A stretch of DNA of 19,606 nucleotides. Origin: Sulfurovum sp. GTDB taxonomy: Bacteria; Campylobacterota; Campylobacteria; Campylobacterales; Sulfurovaceae. Position numbers and translations under genes: made by a program. How positions within the stretch are numbered: the first letter of the stretch is position 1; each line of letters starts with the position of its first letter. A model generated the notes under the pieces. It worked only from the letters and a program-made list of their open reading frames with translations. It was not told where the DNA came from and made no database searches. This document shows positions 1-6,807 of this stretch, piece by piece. Location of the stretch: positions 1 to 19,606 of the forward strand of contig JAUXGC010000014.1 in the NCBI GenBank assembly GCA_030622375.1. The letters are read 5' to 3'.

Positions 1-388
1 AATGATGGGCATCAATGCAGCCAAAGCAGTAGAGATAGGTGACGGTATAGCGAGTACACACCTCAAAGGAAGTGAAAATAATGATGAGATTACTTCTAGT
101 GGATTTACAAGTAACCACTCTGGTGGCATCTTAGGAGGTATCTCAAATGGTGATACTATCATCGTAAAAACGCACTTTAAGCCTACACCTTCCATCTTTC
201 AAGAACAACAAACCATCACCACACAAAATGAAGAGGTAAAATGTAACTTAAAAGGACGACATGATCCTTGTGTTGCTCTGCGTGGAACTATAGTATGTGA
301 AGCGATGATGGCACTTACTCTTGCAGATATGGCTCTGCTCAACATGGGTAAAAAAATGGAACATTTAAAAAATATTTATAAAGGTTAG
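1..388 (+). CDS. aroC: Chorismate synthase, C-terminal part (5'-truncated by window)
   Basis: This is the last 128 or so residues of chorismate synthase, which converts 5-enolpyruvylshikimate-3-phosphate to chorismate with reduced FMN, the final step of the shikimate pathway in the cytoplasm. The fragment shows the family's conserved C-terminal blocks: [11 protein letters not shown] near residues 39-49, then KPTPSI, and the signature GRHDPC..R....E.M....LAD near residues 85-108. The reading frame is open to the left edge of the window, so the apparent ATG at base 2 is internal and the true start lies upstream. The TAG stop is 2 bases before the next gene, whose ribosome binding site (AAAGG) lies inside the aroC end. 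The two genes are probably co-transcribed. Confidence 0.95.
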   Translation, partial: MMGINAAKAVEIGDGIASTHLKGSENNDEITSSGFTSNHSGGILGGISNGDTIIVKTHFKPTPSIFQEQQTITTQNEEVKCNLKGRHDPCVALRGTIVCEAMMALTLADMALLNMGKKMEHLKNIYKG

Positions 389-390
389 CA

Positions 391-1701
391 ATGAAGAAAT
401 TAGGATTTGGTATTATTGGGCTTTTGCTAGTTGCAAGCATCTATTATTTTATTGCTGGCTCTGCTCAAATCACAGAAGAAATGAAAAAGCAAGTCAACAA
501 TGGATTGGCAACGTTACAACAAAATGGTTTTAAAATAACTGACAGAGAGATCAAAGAGAGTGAAGAACATTTTGTAATCAGTCTTGATGACCCTGCTAAA
601 ATCGCAAGCTACTTAAAGTCTAAAGGTGTAGAATTAGAGCAAGAAGAGATACTTTCATTCAAAGGATTTAAAGTAGGCGTAAATGCCAAATATCTTAATA
701 ACAGCTATAGTGCTCTTTCTGTAGACCTATACCCTATTGCACTCCCTAAACCAGACAAAGAAGATAAAGTAGCCATGGCTCGCATACAAGAGATGATCGC
801 TGCCAAGACACTGCTTATACATCTTGATTTCAATAAATTACTTTCAGGATTTAGGGGCTATGTTAAAGACATCAATGAAACGTTTGAAGATGGGGAGAAA
901 GTAAATATTTTAAGTCAAGGAGTCACCTTTGAAAGTGACATAGAAAATGGAAAAATAAAAACCATAAAACATAAAGCAGAACTATTCTCCATAAATGAGG
1001 GGGAGAAGTTTATGGTGAAACTTTCCAACCTCAAAGGTCACTATATGATAGGAACATCACCTTATGATATCATCTTAGATTATAGTGCCAAAATATTTGA
1101 ACTACAAGGTGAAGATGGCTTCTCAATAATTACAAAAAATACAAATGTGAAGACCATAAATAGTATGAGTAGCAATCTTTTAAAAAGTTCTTTATCTGCC
1201 AAAACAGAATACATAAAAATTATAAACAGTCAAAAAACATTTCAAATGAATGATATACTTTTTGATTTCAATATTGACAATCTTGATATTATGGCATTTG
1301 AAGCCCTGCAAAAAGTAGATATCGACAATACAGAAGTTGTGACTGCACTCACTCAAAAAATACTATCGAAGAACATCACCTTAAACATTCCAAAATTTTC
1401 TGTAAAAACCATAGAAGAAAATGCTAACACTATGGAGGGCTTCACGCTCAGTTCTTCTTTAGATATTGACAAATCATTTAATATCAATTCTGTTTCGCGA
1501 AATCCGCTGGCCGCACTAGATGCACTTAGTACAAAAACCCATCTCACTCTTTCGACAAAACTTTTTTCTCTTGTTCTGCAAGAACCAAAAGCTATGATGA
1601 TGCTCATGCTATTTCCTCCTGTTGAAAAAGAGGGTAAAAAAGTTTACGATATTGAATTTATTAAAGGAAAGCTAACGGTAAATGGGAATACAGTATTTTA
1701 A
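391..1701 (+). CDS. Membrane-anchored protein of unknown function (distantly DUF945/YdgA-like)
   Basis: This 436-residue protein is not recognised with certainty. It opens with a short basic start and one hydrophobic segment at about residues 5-23, typical of a signal anchor or uncleaved signal peptide. The rest is a long hydrophilic, beta-rich region expected in the periplasm. The layout of N-terminal anchor plus repeated beta-strand region resembles the DUF945 (YdgA-like) group of periplasmic proteins, but this rests on general appearance and not on a motif. It starts 2 bases after aroC and uses AAAGG in the aroC end as its ribosome binding site, so it is probably the downstream gene of that operon. 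It converges on rnhB with 8 bases between stops. A terminator for this transcript lies just past the stop, inside rnhB. Confidence 0.6.
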   Translation: MKKLGFGIIGLLLVASIYYFIAGSAQITEEMKKQVNNGLATLQQNGFKITDREIKESEEHFVISLDDPAKIASYLKSKGVELEQEEILSFKGFKVGVNAKYLNNSYSALSVDLYPIALPKPDKEDKVAMARIQEMIAAKTLLIHLDFNKLLSGFRGYVKDINETFEDGEKVNILSQGVTFESDIENGKIKTIKHKAELFSINEGEKFMVKLSNLKGHYMIGTSPYDIILDYSAKIFELQGEDGFSIITKNTNVKTINSMSSNLLKSSLSAKTEYIKIINSQKTFQMNDILFDFNIDNLDIMAFEALQKVDIDNTEVVTALTQKILSKNITLNIPKFSVKTIEENANTMEGFTLSSSLDIDKSFNINSVSRNPLAALDALSTKTHLTLSTKLFSLVLQEPKAMMMLMLFPPVEKEGKKVYDIEFIKGKLTVNGNTVF

Positions 1702-1709
1702 AATAACGT

Positions 1710-2258
1710 TCAATCGTCTAAACCTTTTACTCTAAAGGTTTTTCTATGTATTGGGCACCTATCATACTTTATTAAAGCTTCCATATGGACTTTAGTTCCA
1801 TACCCTTTATGTTTTTCAAATCCATATTCTGGATATAATTTAGCCATTTTTACTATCTCTCTATCACGTGTCACTTTGGCTAAGATACTTGCTGCAGACA
1901 CTTCGACTATTTTATCATCTGCTTTGACCATCGTTGTAATGTTGTCAACCCCAAAAGTACTGTTCCCATCGAAAAGATACTCCACATCAGGTAAATATTT
2001 CTGTATGCTTTGTAAACCTTGGTGTAAACACTTGGAGATACCCATTTCATCTACCTCTTGTGCAGAAAAAGAGACAATGTGATAATCAGAGTTTTCAATC
2101 ACAAGAGGGTAAAGTGCTTCACGCTTCTTTTGGGTCAATTTCTTAGAATCCATCAAACCCTCAATAGGCTTTTTAAGCACAACTCCCGCCATAACCAATG
2201 AGCCAGCCAAAGGACCTCTCCCCGCTTCATCTATGCCACAGAGTAATTTTTTAATCAT
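1710..2258 (-). CDS. rnhB: Ribonuclease HII
   Basis: Ribonuclease HII cleaves the RNA strand of RNA-DNA hybrids and starts ribonucleotide excision repair by nicking at single ribonucleotides in DNA. The 182-residue protein has the diagnostic DEAGRGPLAGS block (residues 10-20) and the four carboxylates expected of the metal site: D10, E11, D97 in YLFDGN, and D114 in VKADD. SAASILAKVTRDR follows at 121-133. It is slightly shorter than the E. coli enzyme (about 198 residues), with nothing catalytic missing. The ATG at 2258 has AGGA eight bases upstream. The gene converges on the aroC operon, and its last codons contain the terminator of that operon. Confidence 0.95.
   Translation of the reverse strand: MIKKLLCGIDEAGRGPLAGSLVMAGVVLKKPIEGLMDSKKLTQKKREALYPLVIENSDYHIVSFSAQEVDEMGISKCLHQGLQSIQKYLPDVEYLFDGNSTFGVDNITTMVKADDKIVEVSAASILAKVTRDREIVKMAKLYPEYGFEKHKGYGTKVHMEALIKYDRCPIHRKTFRVKGLDD
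1720..1743 (+). terminator. Intrinsic terminator for the aroC operon, inside the 3' end of rnhB
   Basis: A perfect 8-bp stem (AAACCTTT at 1720-1727, AAAGGTTT at 1734-1741) with a 6-base loop runs into five consecutive T at 1739-1743 on the plus strand. It starts 18 bases after the stop of the upstream plus-strand gene. The minus-strand reading has no T tract after the stem, so it should act only on plus-strand transcripts. It lies wholly within the last codons of rnhB. Confidence 0.65.
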
Positions 2259-2282
2259 ATCTGGTTCCTGAAAAAATATAGA

Positions 2283-2365
2283 AAGAACCCCTTTTATAAA
2301 TATTTTATCTAAAAGGAGTAGTCTAAAGCCAAACAGAAGTATTTGGCTTTTTAGGATAGGTTCTT
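2283..2365. other. Potential three-way-junction RNA/DNA structure with bidirectional terminator-like hairpin
   Basis: This stretch between the lipoprotein stop and rnhB contains nested inverted repeats. AAGAACC (2283-2289) pairs with GGTTCTT (2359-2365) as a closing stem. Inside it are two hairpins: CCTTTT (2290-2295) with AAAAGG (2311-2316), whose loop holds a further ATAAA/TTTAT pairing, and AAAGCCAAA (2325-2333) with TTTGGCTTT (2342-2350). The second hairpin ends in five T on the plus strand. It starts one base after the stop codon of the minus-strand OmpA-like gene, so the simplest reading is that gene's terminator or 3' end structure. Confidence 0.5.
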
Positions 2366-2366
2366 G

Positions 2367-3077
2367 CTAGTTACAAGGGTCCGTCATTTGTGTTCTGTCT
2401 TGGTAAAGATATATTTCTACCCGTCTATTAAGAGCTTGATTTTCTGCTGTATCATTTGGTGCTATAGTTTTACTGAAGGAGCACCCTTTTGTATATGGAC
2501 GACTATTGACTGCCAAAAGATTTGCTACGGTTCCTGCTCTACTTTCAGAGAGTCCTTGATTATACTGATAGCTTCCTCGGTTGTCTGTAAATCCTGCAAC
2601 ACCTACTACAGTTTGAGGATAATTTCGTAAAAGTTGTGCAATTTTTCCTACTTTATATTCTGCACTAGACTGAAGATTTGATGAATCAGTTGCAAACATC
2701 ATTCTGTCTCTAAACATAACTTTTACATATGTATCTGTTTTTGAGACTACAATATCTCTGCGCGGATCAAGTACTGCCAATGGATCATTACTAACTCCTG
2801 TTCCTAGTGCTTGAGCTATCTCATTTGCCTGCTTGTCAAGTAAATAGCCTGCACCACCGCCTAAAGCAGCTCCTGCAAGTGCACCTATGGCTGCATTTCT
2901 CTTTTTATCACTACCTTTGGTATTATATCCGGCTACTGCTCCAGCTATGGCACCTACAACTGCACCTGTTTTGGTACGATTATAACTTTCATCTTGAACT
3001 AGCCCAGGCTGATTATAACATCCTGCTAGCATCAAAACTGCTACAGAAGAAGCTAATATTGGTTTAAGTAATTTCAT
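2367..3077 (-). CDS. OmpA-family lipoprotein with glycine zipper (YiaD-like)
   Basis: This 236-residue lipoprotein probably tethers the outer membrane to peptidoglycan. A signal peptide ends in the lipobox LAGC with the lipidated cysteine at residue 20. A glycine-zipper region at about 38-80 is rich in GAxxG repeats. An OmpA C-terminal domain spans about 115-226 and carries the peptidoglycan-binding features FTDNRG (163-168), NQGLSESRAGTV (173-184) and NRRVEIYL (217-224). Two further cysteines (C199 and C235) could form a disulfide. The start has AAAAGGA a few bases upstream. The upstream gene, 46 bases away on the same strand, encodes a smaller lipoprotein with a very similar glycine-zipper segment, and the pair is probably an operon. 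Confidence 0.88.
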   Translation of the reverse strand: MKLLKPILASSVAVLMLAGCYNQPGLVQDESYNRTKTGAVVGAIAGAVAGYNTKGSDKKRNAAIGALAGAALGGGAGYLLDKQANEIAQALGTGVSNDPLAVLDPRRDIVVSKTDTYVKVMFRDRMMFATDSSNLQSSAEYKVGKIAQLLRNYPQTVVGVAGFTDNRGSYQYNQGLSESRAGTVANLLAVNSRPYTKGCSFSKTIAPNDTAENQALNRRVEIYLYQDRTQMTDPCN

Positions 3078-3123
3078 TATATATCCTTTTAAATTTTTTA
3101 TATACTACTATGAAGCAATAAGG

Positions 3124-3402
3124 CTATTGCCAACCGCCAGTTTGTTGAGCTACAGGCTGTTGTCCATCCACTACATGCCCGATACCGCCACCTACAGCAG
3201 CACCTACAGCAGCACCTATTGCTACACGTTGGCTTTTGTCATGACCTTTTGTATTGCCTCCTATAACTGCACCAGCTATGGCACCAGCTATGGCACCCCC
3301 TTGTGTTGCATTGTTGGGAACTACTTCACTACCAGTACATCCACTTAACAAAATAATACCAATACTTGATGCAAATATTGCTTTAAGGATATTTTTTTTC
3401 AT
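3124..3402 (-). CDS. Small glycine-zipper lipoprotein
   Basis: This 92-residue protein has a signal peptide ending in the lipobox LSGC, with the cysteine at residue 22. A glycine-zipper region at about 35-77 has repeated GAIAGAIAGA and GAAVGAAVGGG stretches. The end is short and Q/G-rich. Glycine-zipper 2TM lipoproteins of the SlyB/17-kDa antigen type sit in the outer membrane; the exact role here is unknown. The block from the first zipper through NTKG and the second zipper aligns well with the N-terminal half of the OmpA-family lipoprotein directly downstream, so the two look like diverged duplicates. The ATG has AAAGGAAAG close upstream, and a TGCTATAAT promoter element lies about 28 bases before it. 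Confidence 0.85.
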   Translation of the reverse strand: MKKNILKAIFASSIGIILLSGCTGSEVVPNNATQGGAIAGAIAGAVIGGNTKGHDKSQRVAIGAAVGAAVGGGIGHVVDGQQPVAQQTGGWQ

Positions 3403-3430
3403 TACTTTCCTTTTTATTGAATTTTAATTT

Positions 3431-3439
3431 ATTATAGCA
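3431..3439 (-). promoter_or_regulatory. Extended -10 promoter element for the glycine-zipper lipoprotein operon
   Basis: The minus strand reads TGCTATAAT here, a perfect -10 hexamer (3431-3436) with the TGn extension, 28 bases before the ATG at 3402. No convincing -35 box is seen, which is usual for the main sigma factor of Campylobacterota. The element lies in the gap downstream of the rarA stop. Confidence 0.55.
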
Positions 3440-3461
3440 CATCAATAGTGTTAAAATTGTG

Positions 3462-4649
3462 TTATATTTTTATAGATTTTATCTTTTCATGCCACTGCCA
3501 TAAGGTTTTTTCAAATCCTACTTGTTTAGTTTTATAAAACTGTAAAGGAGCAGAAAGATAAGACTGTTCTACCCATCCTCCAAAATCATGTGGGTATATA
3601 TATGTTTTGGCATGAGTCTTTAGATGGATGGGTATAGGATATATATCTCCTTGTTCTATAGAAGCTAAAGCAGAATTTATGGCACTATATGCACTATTTG
3701 ATTTTGGTGACGAGGCTAGGTAAACGACTAGTTGAGAGAGGGCAATTCTAGCTTCTGGATATCCAATATGTTTTACTATATTGAGTGTAGAGCTTGCTAA
3801 ATTTAGAGCAGGAGGGTTAGCATTTCCTATATCTTCACTTGCAAGTATAGCTAAACGTCTAGCTATAAATTCAGCTGGTTCTCCACCATTAATTAGTCTT
3901 GCCAAGTAGTAAATTGAAGCATCTATGTCAGAGCCTCTAATGCTTTTAATCATAGCAGAAGTAAGCTCATAATGACTCTCATTTTCAGAGGCTCCCGCCT
4001 GCATAGCACGAGGTCTTATTTGCTTAAGTACATCTAGCGTTATAGGAGTAGAGGCAACTTGCCCACTCTCTAAAAGATTTAACATTGCTCTTGCATCGCC
4101 TCCACTGGAAAAAACTAGATATTCAATGGCATTATCTTCTATAGAGATTGATTCAAGTTTTATAATTTTTCTAAGATAAGTCAGCATATTTTTTTGTTTG
4201 AGTGGTTTAAATTCAAAAACATGTGAGCGTGACCGTATGGCAGACGTAAGTGAATAATAAGGATTTTGAGTAGATGCACCTATGATGAGAGCAGCATGGT
4301 TTTCCATAAAAGGCAAAAGTACCTCTTGTTGATTTTTGCTTAATCTATGAACTTCATCTATGAAGACAAGAGGTTTTTGTAAAGCATTAGCATACTCTTT
4401 AAATATTTTACGCAAATCATCTATCTTCAGGGTTGTAGCATTCATCTCATAAAAAGGGCAATCAAGTTGTGCGGCAATAACTCTAGCAAGTGTTGTTTTT
4501 CCACACCCAGGAGGACCATAGAAAAAAGAGTGCAGGAGGGCATTGGACTCTATAAGTTTTTTTAGTGGTGCTGTTTCTCCTAAAAGATGAGATTGCCCTA
4601 TTATTTCATTAAGAGTCTCTGGACGGTACTTGAGTGCAAAGTTTACCAT
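3462..4649 (-). CDS. rarA: Replication-associated recombination protein A (RarA/MgsA), AAA+ ATPase
   Basis: RarA is a clamp-loader-like AAA+ ATPase that acts at stalled replication forks together with SSB and recombination proteins. The 395-residue protein shows Walker A GPPGCGKTT (45-53), Walker B VFIDEVHR (95-102), sensor 1 GASTQNP (124-130) and an arginine finger in AIRSRS (137-142). After the lid follow the C-terminal tetramerisation blocks MIKSIRGSD and FIARRLAILASEDIGNANP. The DEVHR and SEDIGNA motifs separate it from DnaX and RuvB. Its ATG is 2 bases after the rluB stop, so it is translated from the same transcript as rluB. Confidence 0.95.
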   Translation of the reverse strand: MVNFALKYRPETLNEIIGQSHLLGETAPLKKLIESNALLHSFFYGPPGCGKTTLARVIAAQLDCPFYEMNATTLKIDDLRKIFKEYANALQKPLVFIDEVHRLSKNQQEVLLPFMENHAALIIGASTQNPYYSLTSAIRSRSHVFEFKPLKQKNMLTYLRKIIKLESISIEDNAIEYLVFSSGGDARAMLNLLESGQVASTPITLDVLKQIRPRAMQAGASENESHYELTSAMIKSIRGSDIDASIYYLARLINGGEPAEFIARRLAILASEDIGNANPPALNLASSTLNIVKHIGYPEARIALSQLVVYLASSPKSNSAYSAINSALASIEQGDIYPIPIHLKTHAKTYIYPHDFGGWVEQSYLSAPLQFYKTKQVGFEKTLWQWHEKIKSIKI

Positions 4650-4651
4650 TT

Positions 4652-5530
4652 TTAGTCTCTTTTTTTAAACTTTTCTTGTCTCTGCTCATTGTTTTTTTGA
4701 TACTCTTGGTTCTCCATGTTCTCTTCTTCTTGTTTTTTGGCATTTGCCATATTTTTAATATCTGCTACAGCATTTATTTTTTTACGTTTCATAAATTTAT
4801 GCACATCATCATACTCTCTTCTCGTAAAAAACCTTGTTTTATTTGTAGGAAGGTTGTTGAGTTCTATGCCACCAAAAGCTACACGCTTGAGGTCAAGAAC
4901 TTTTGCTCCAAAATGCCCAAAAAAACGTCTAAGTTCTCTATTTTTCCCTTCAGTTATGGTAACTCGTATTTTAGAGAAGCTTTTCCCCTCTACTCTAACT
5001 TCAAAATGTGCAAATGGTGCAAAGTCCATACTGTATATTTTACTTTTTTCATGCGCGCCTGCGCGTGCATCTTCAAGATGAAGACCTTCTCGCATTGCAG
5101 TAGTCATCTCTGGAGTAATGGGTTTGTCCAATTTTAAATTATAGGTACGGTCCAAACTACTCTCCATAAGAGCTGTTGCTACTTCTATAGTATCTGTAAG
5201 AAGCAGAAGTCCCTCTGAAGCATAGTCAAGCCTACCCACAGGAATAAAATGTCTAAACTTACCTGCTAACTTATGATATATAGTTGCACGTCCTCTGTCA
5301 TCTTTTTTTGTAACCAGTACCCCTTTGGGTTTATTGTAAACAATAATAGTAAGCTCTCTGCTCTCTTTGACTATTTTCCCTTTTACATGTATAGAATCAT
5401 CTTGCTTAACTTCATAAGAGAAATCTTTTAACATTTTTTTATGAAGAGTAACTTCTCCTTCTTCTATTAGTTTATCTGCTTCACGCCTTGAGTACCTTGT
5501 GTTGTGTGAAATATATTTGTTTAGTCTCAT
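4652..5530 (-). CDS. rluB: Pseudouridine synthase of the RsuA/RluB/RluE/RluF family
   Basis: This enzyme isomerises a uridine in ribosomal RNA to pseudouridine; by family and genome context 23S rRNA is the likely target. The 292-residue protein has an N-terminal S4 RNA-binding domain (about 2-50, RLNKYISHN...SRREADKLI), then the catalytic domain with GRLDYASEGLLLLT, where D102 is the predicted nucleophile. A conserved TEGKNRELRRFFGHFG block follows. The last 50 or so residues form a highly charged K/E/Q/N-rich tail of low complexity. The RluB name is the usual one for such proteins, but RsuA- or RluF-type specificity cannot be excluded from sequence alone. AAGGA precedes the ATG, and rarA follows 2 bases after the stop. 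Confidence 0.88.
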   Translation of the reverse strand: MRLNKYISHNTRYSRREADKLIEEGEVTLHKKMLKDFSYEVKQDDSIHVKGKIVKESRELTIIVYNKPKGVLVTKKDDRGRATIYHKLAGKFRHFIPVGRLDYASEGLLLLTDTIEVATALMESSLDRTYNLKLDKPITPEMTTAMREGLHLEDARAGAHEKSKIYSMDFAPFAHFEVRVEGKSFSKIRVTITEGKNRELRRFFGHFGAKVLDLKRVAFGGIELNNLPTNKTRFFTRREYDDVHKFMKRKKINAVADIKNMANAKKQEEENMENQEYQKNNEQRQEKFKKRD

Positions 5531-5632
5531 TTATGTTATCCTTAGATGTGTGTAAAGTAAAGTTTTGCACCATGTACTGATACCAAACCACCTTTTTAAA
5601 ATGGGATTTGCTATCACCAGTGCATCTATTAT

Positions 5633-6601
5633 CTATGTGCTTTGTATGCCAGCATTTACCAAGTCATGTATATGCAAAACACCTATTATTTGTTTCGCCT
5701 CATTTGTGATAGGCAGAAGCTGTATGCGATTATCTTCTAAAATTTCAAGTGCTTCAGAAGCAAGTAACTCTGTATTATGATAACATTTTGGCTTACTGTT
5801 TGCATAGTGTATTGCAGGGTTATCCAAATCAAAATCTTTCCTCATAAGTGCCCGCCTAAGGTCTCCATCGCTAAGTAGCCCCACCAATTTTTTGTCATCA
5901 TTTACGATAAGTACCGTACCTAATTTCCCTTCACTCATAACAACAATGGCTTCTTTTAGCGCAACTCTCTCTTTGATTAAAGGTAAATTATCTGTTCTCA
6001 TTAAATCTTTTATCTTAATAAAAAGTTTTTTGCCCAAAGATCCTCCAGGATGAAAAGAGGCAAAATCCTCTTTTTTAAATCCTCTTTTATTCATAAGTGC
6101 AATAGCCAAAGCGTCGCCCAGTGCCATTGTGAGAGTTGTAGATGTGGTGGGGGCAACATTGAGAGGACAAGCCTCTTTTTTGACACTTATATCGAGAAAA
6201 ACATCTGAATATTTTACAAGGGAGGAAGCTCTGTTTCCCGTAAGCCCTATAAGAGGAATATTAAAACGTTTTATATGAGGGAGTATTTTTGTCAACTCTT
6301 CGCTCTCTCCACTACTGCTTATGGCAAGTAAAGTATCGCTCTTGCCTATCATGCCCAAGTCTCCATGCAGAGCTTCTGTAGGATGCAGGAAGAAACTAGA
6401 AGTTCCAGTACTTGCAAAAGTAGCAGCCATTTTTGCCCCTACCAATCCAGACTTACCTACGCCTGTAACAATCAACTTCCCTTTTGTTGATTCTATAAGC
6501 TCAATAGCATCTAAAAAGTTCTGGTCAAGACGTTCAGCAGCTCGCTTAAGTGCTTCTGCTTCAATGTAAAATGTCTCTTGTGCAATTTCAATAAGGTTCA
6601 T
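5633..6601 (-). CDS. kdsD: Arabinose-5-phosphate isomerase (KdsD/KpsF/GutQ family)
   Basis: KdsD interconverts ribulose 5-phosphate and arabinose 5-phosphate, the first committed step towards Kdo for lipopolysaccharide. The 322-residue protein has a SIS sugar-isomerase domain at about 30-170, with GVGKSG (47-52), HPTEALHGDLGM (73-84) and SSSGESEEL (95-103). Two CBS domains follow (about 205-260 and 272-320). This SIS-CBS-CBS layout and length are standard for the family. A TATAAT element lies 24 bases before the ATG, leaving a short leader with no obvious Shine-Dalgarno sequence. rluB follows 102 bases downstream; that gap shows no clear feature beyond the rluB ribosome binding site. Confidence 0.93.
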   Translation of the reverse strand: MNLIEIAQETFYIEAEALKRAAERLDQNFLDAIELIESTKGKLIVTGVGKSGLVGAKMAATFASTGTSSFFLHPTEALHGDLGMIGKSDTLLAISSSGESEELTKILPHIKRFNIPLIGLTGNRASSLVKYSDVFLDISVKKEACPLNVAPTTSTTLTMALGDALAIALMNKRGFKKEDFASFHPGGSLGKKLFIKIKDLMRTDNLPLIKERVALKEAIVVMSEGKLGTVLIVNDDKKLVGLLSDGDLRRALMRKDFDLDNPAIHYANSKPKCYHNTELLASEALEILEDNRIQLLPITNEAKQIIGVLHIHDLVNAGIQST

Positions 6602-6807
6602 GATTAGAGCTACTTTTTTAAAAGATTATAGCACAGAGTAGGTTAGGGGAACAGATGTTTTTTATAGGCTGCAACAATACAGTATCTAACCAAAGAAGCT
6701 CTTCTTGCTTCATGTATGTCATATAATGGTTTCTTGTTTTATATTTGTATATCTTAAATCTCAATCACAAGTGATTGTTCGTGGGCAAGAATGTTCACAA
6801 AACGAAT
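6602..6807. other. 206-base intergenic region between mcrB and kdsD with two short palindromes
   Basis: Besides the kdsD promoter, this gap holds CAATCAC (6762-6768) and GTGATTG (6771-6777), a 7-bp inverted repeat with a 2-base centre. A second one, AACGAAT (6801-6807) and ATTCGTT (6810-6816), spans the mcrB stop codon. Neither has a T tract on the minus strand, so they are weak as terminators. The rest is AT-rich with no recognisable gene. Confidence 0.4.
6625..6633 (-). promoter_or_regulatory. Extended -10 promoter element for kdsD
   Basis: The minus strand reads TGCTATAAT, with the hexamer at 6625-6630 and the kdsD ATG at 6601. The predicted leader is only about 16 bases. This is the same TGCTATAAT sequence seen before the glycine-zipper lipoprotein. 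No -35 box is evident. Confidence 0.55.

Noticed and set aside
6618..6722. 34-codon minus-strand ORF (MTYMKQEELLWLDTV...) in the mcrB-kdsD gap
   Set aside because: It has no ribosome binding site, runs through the kdsD -10 element and matches no family I know. It could be a gene remnant but cannot be supported.
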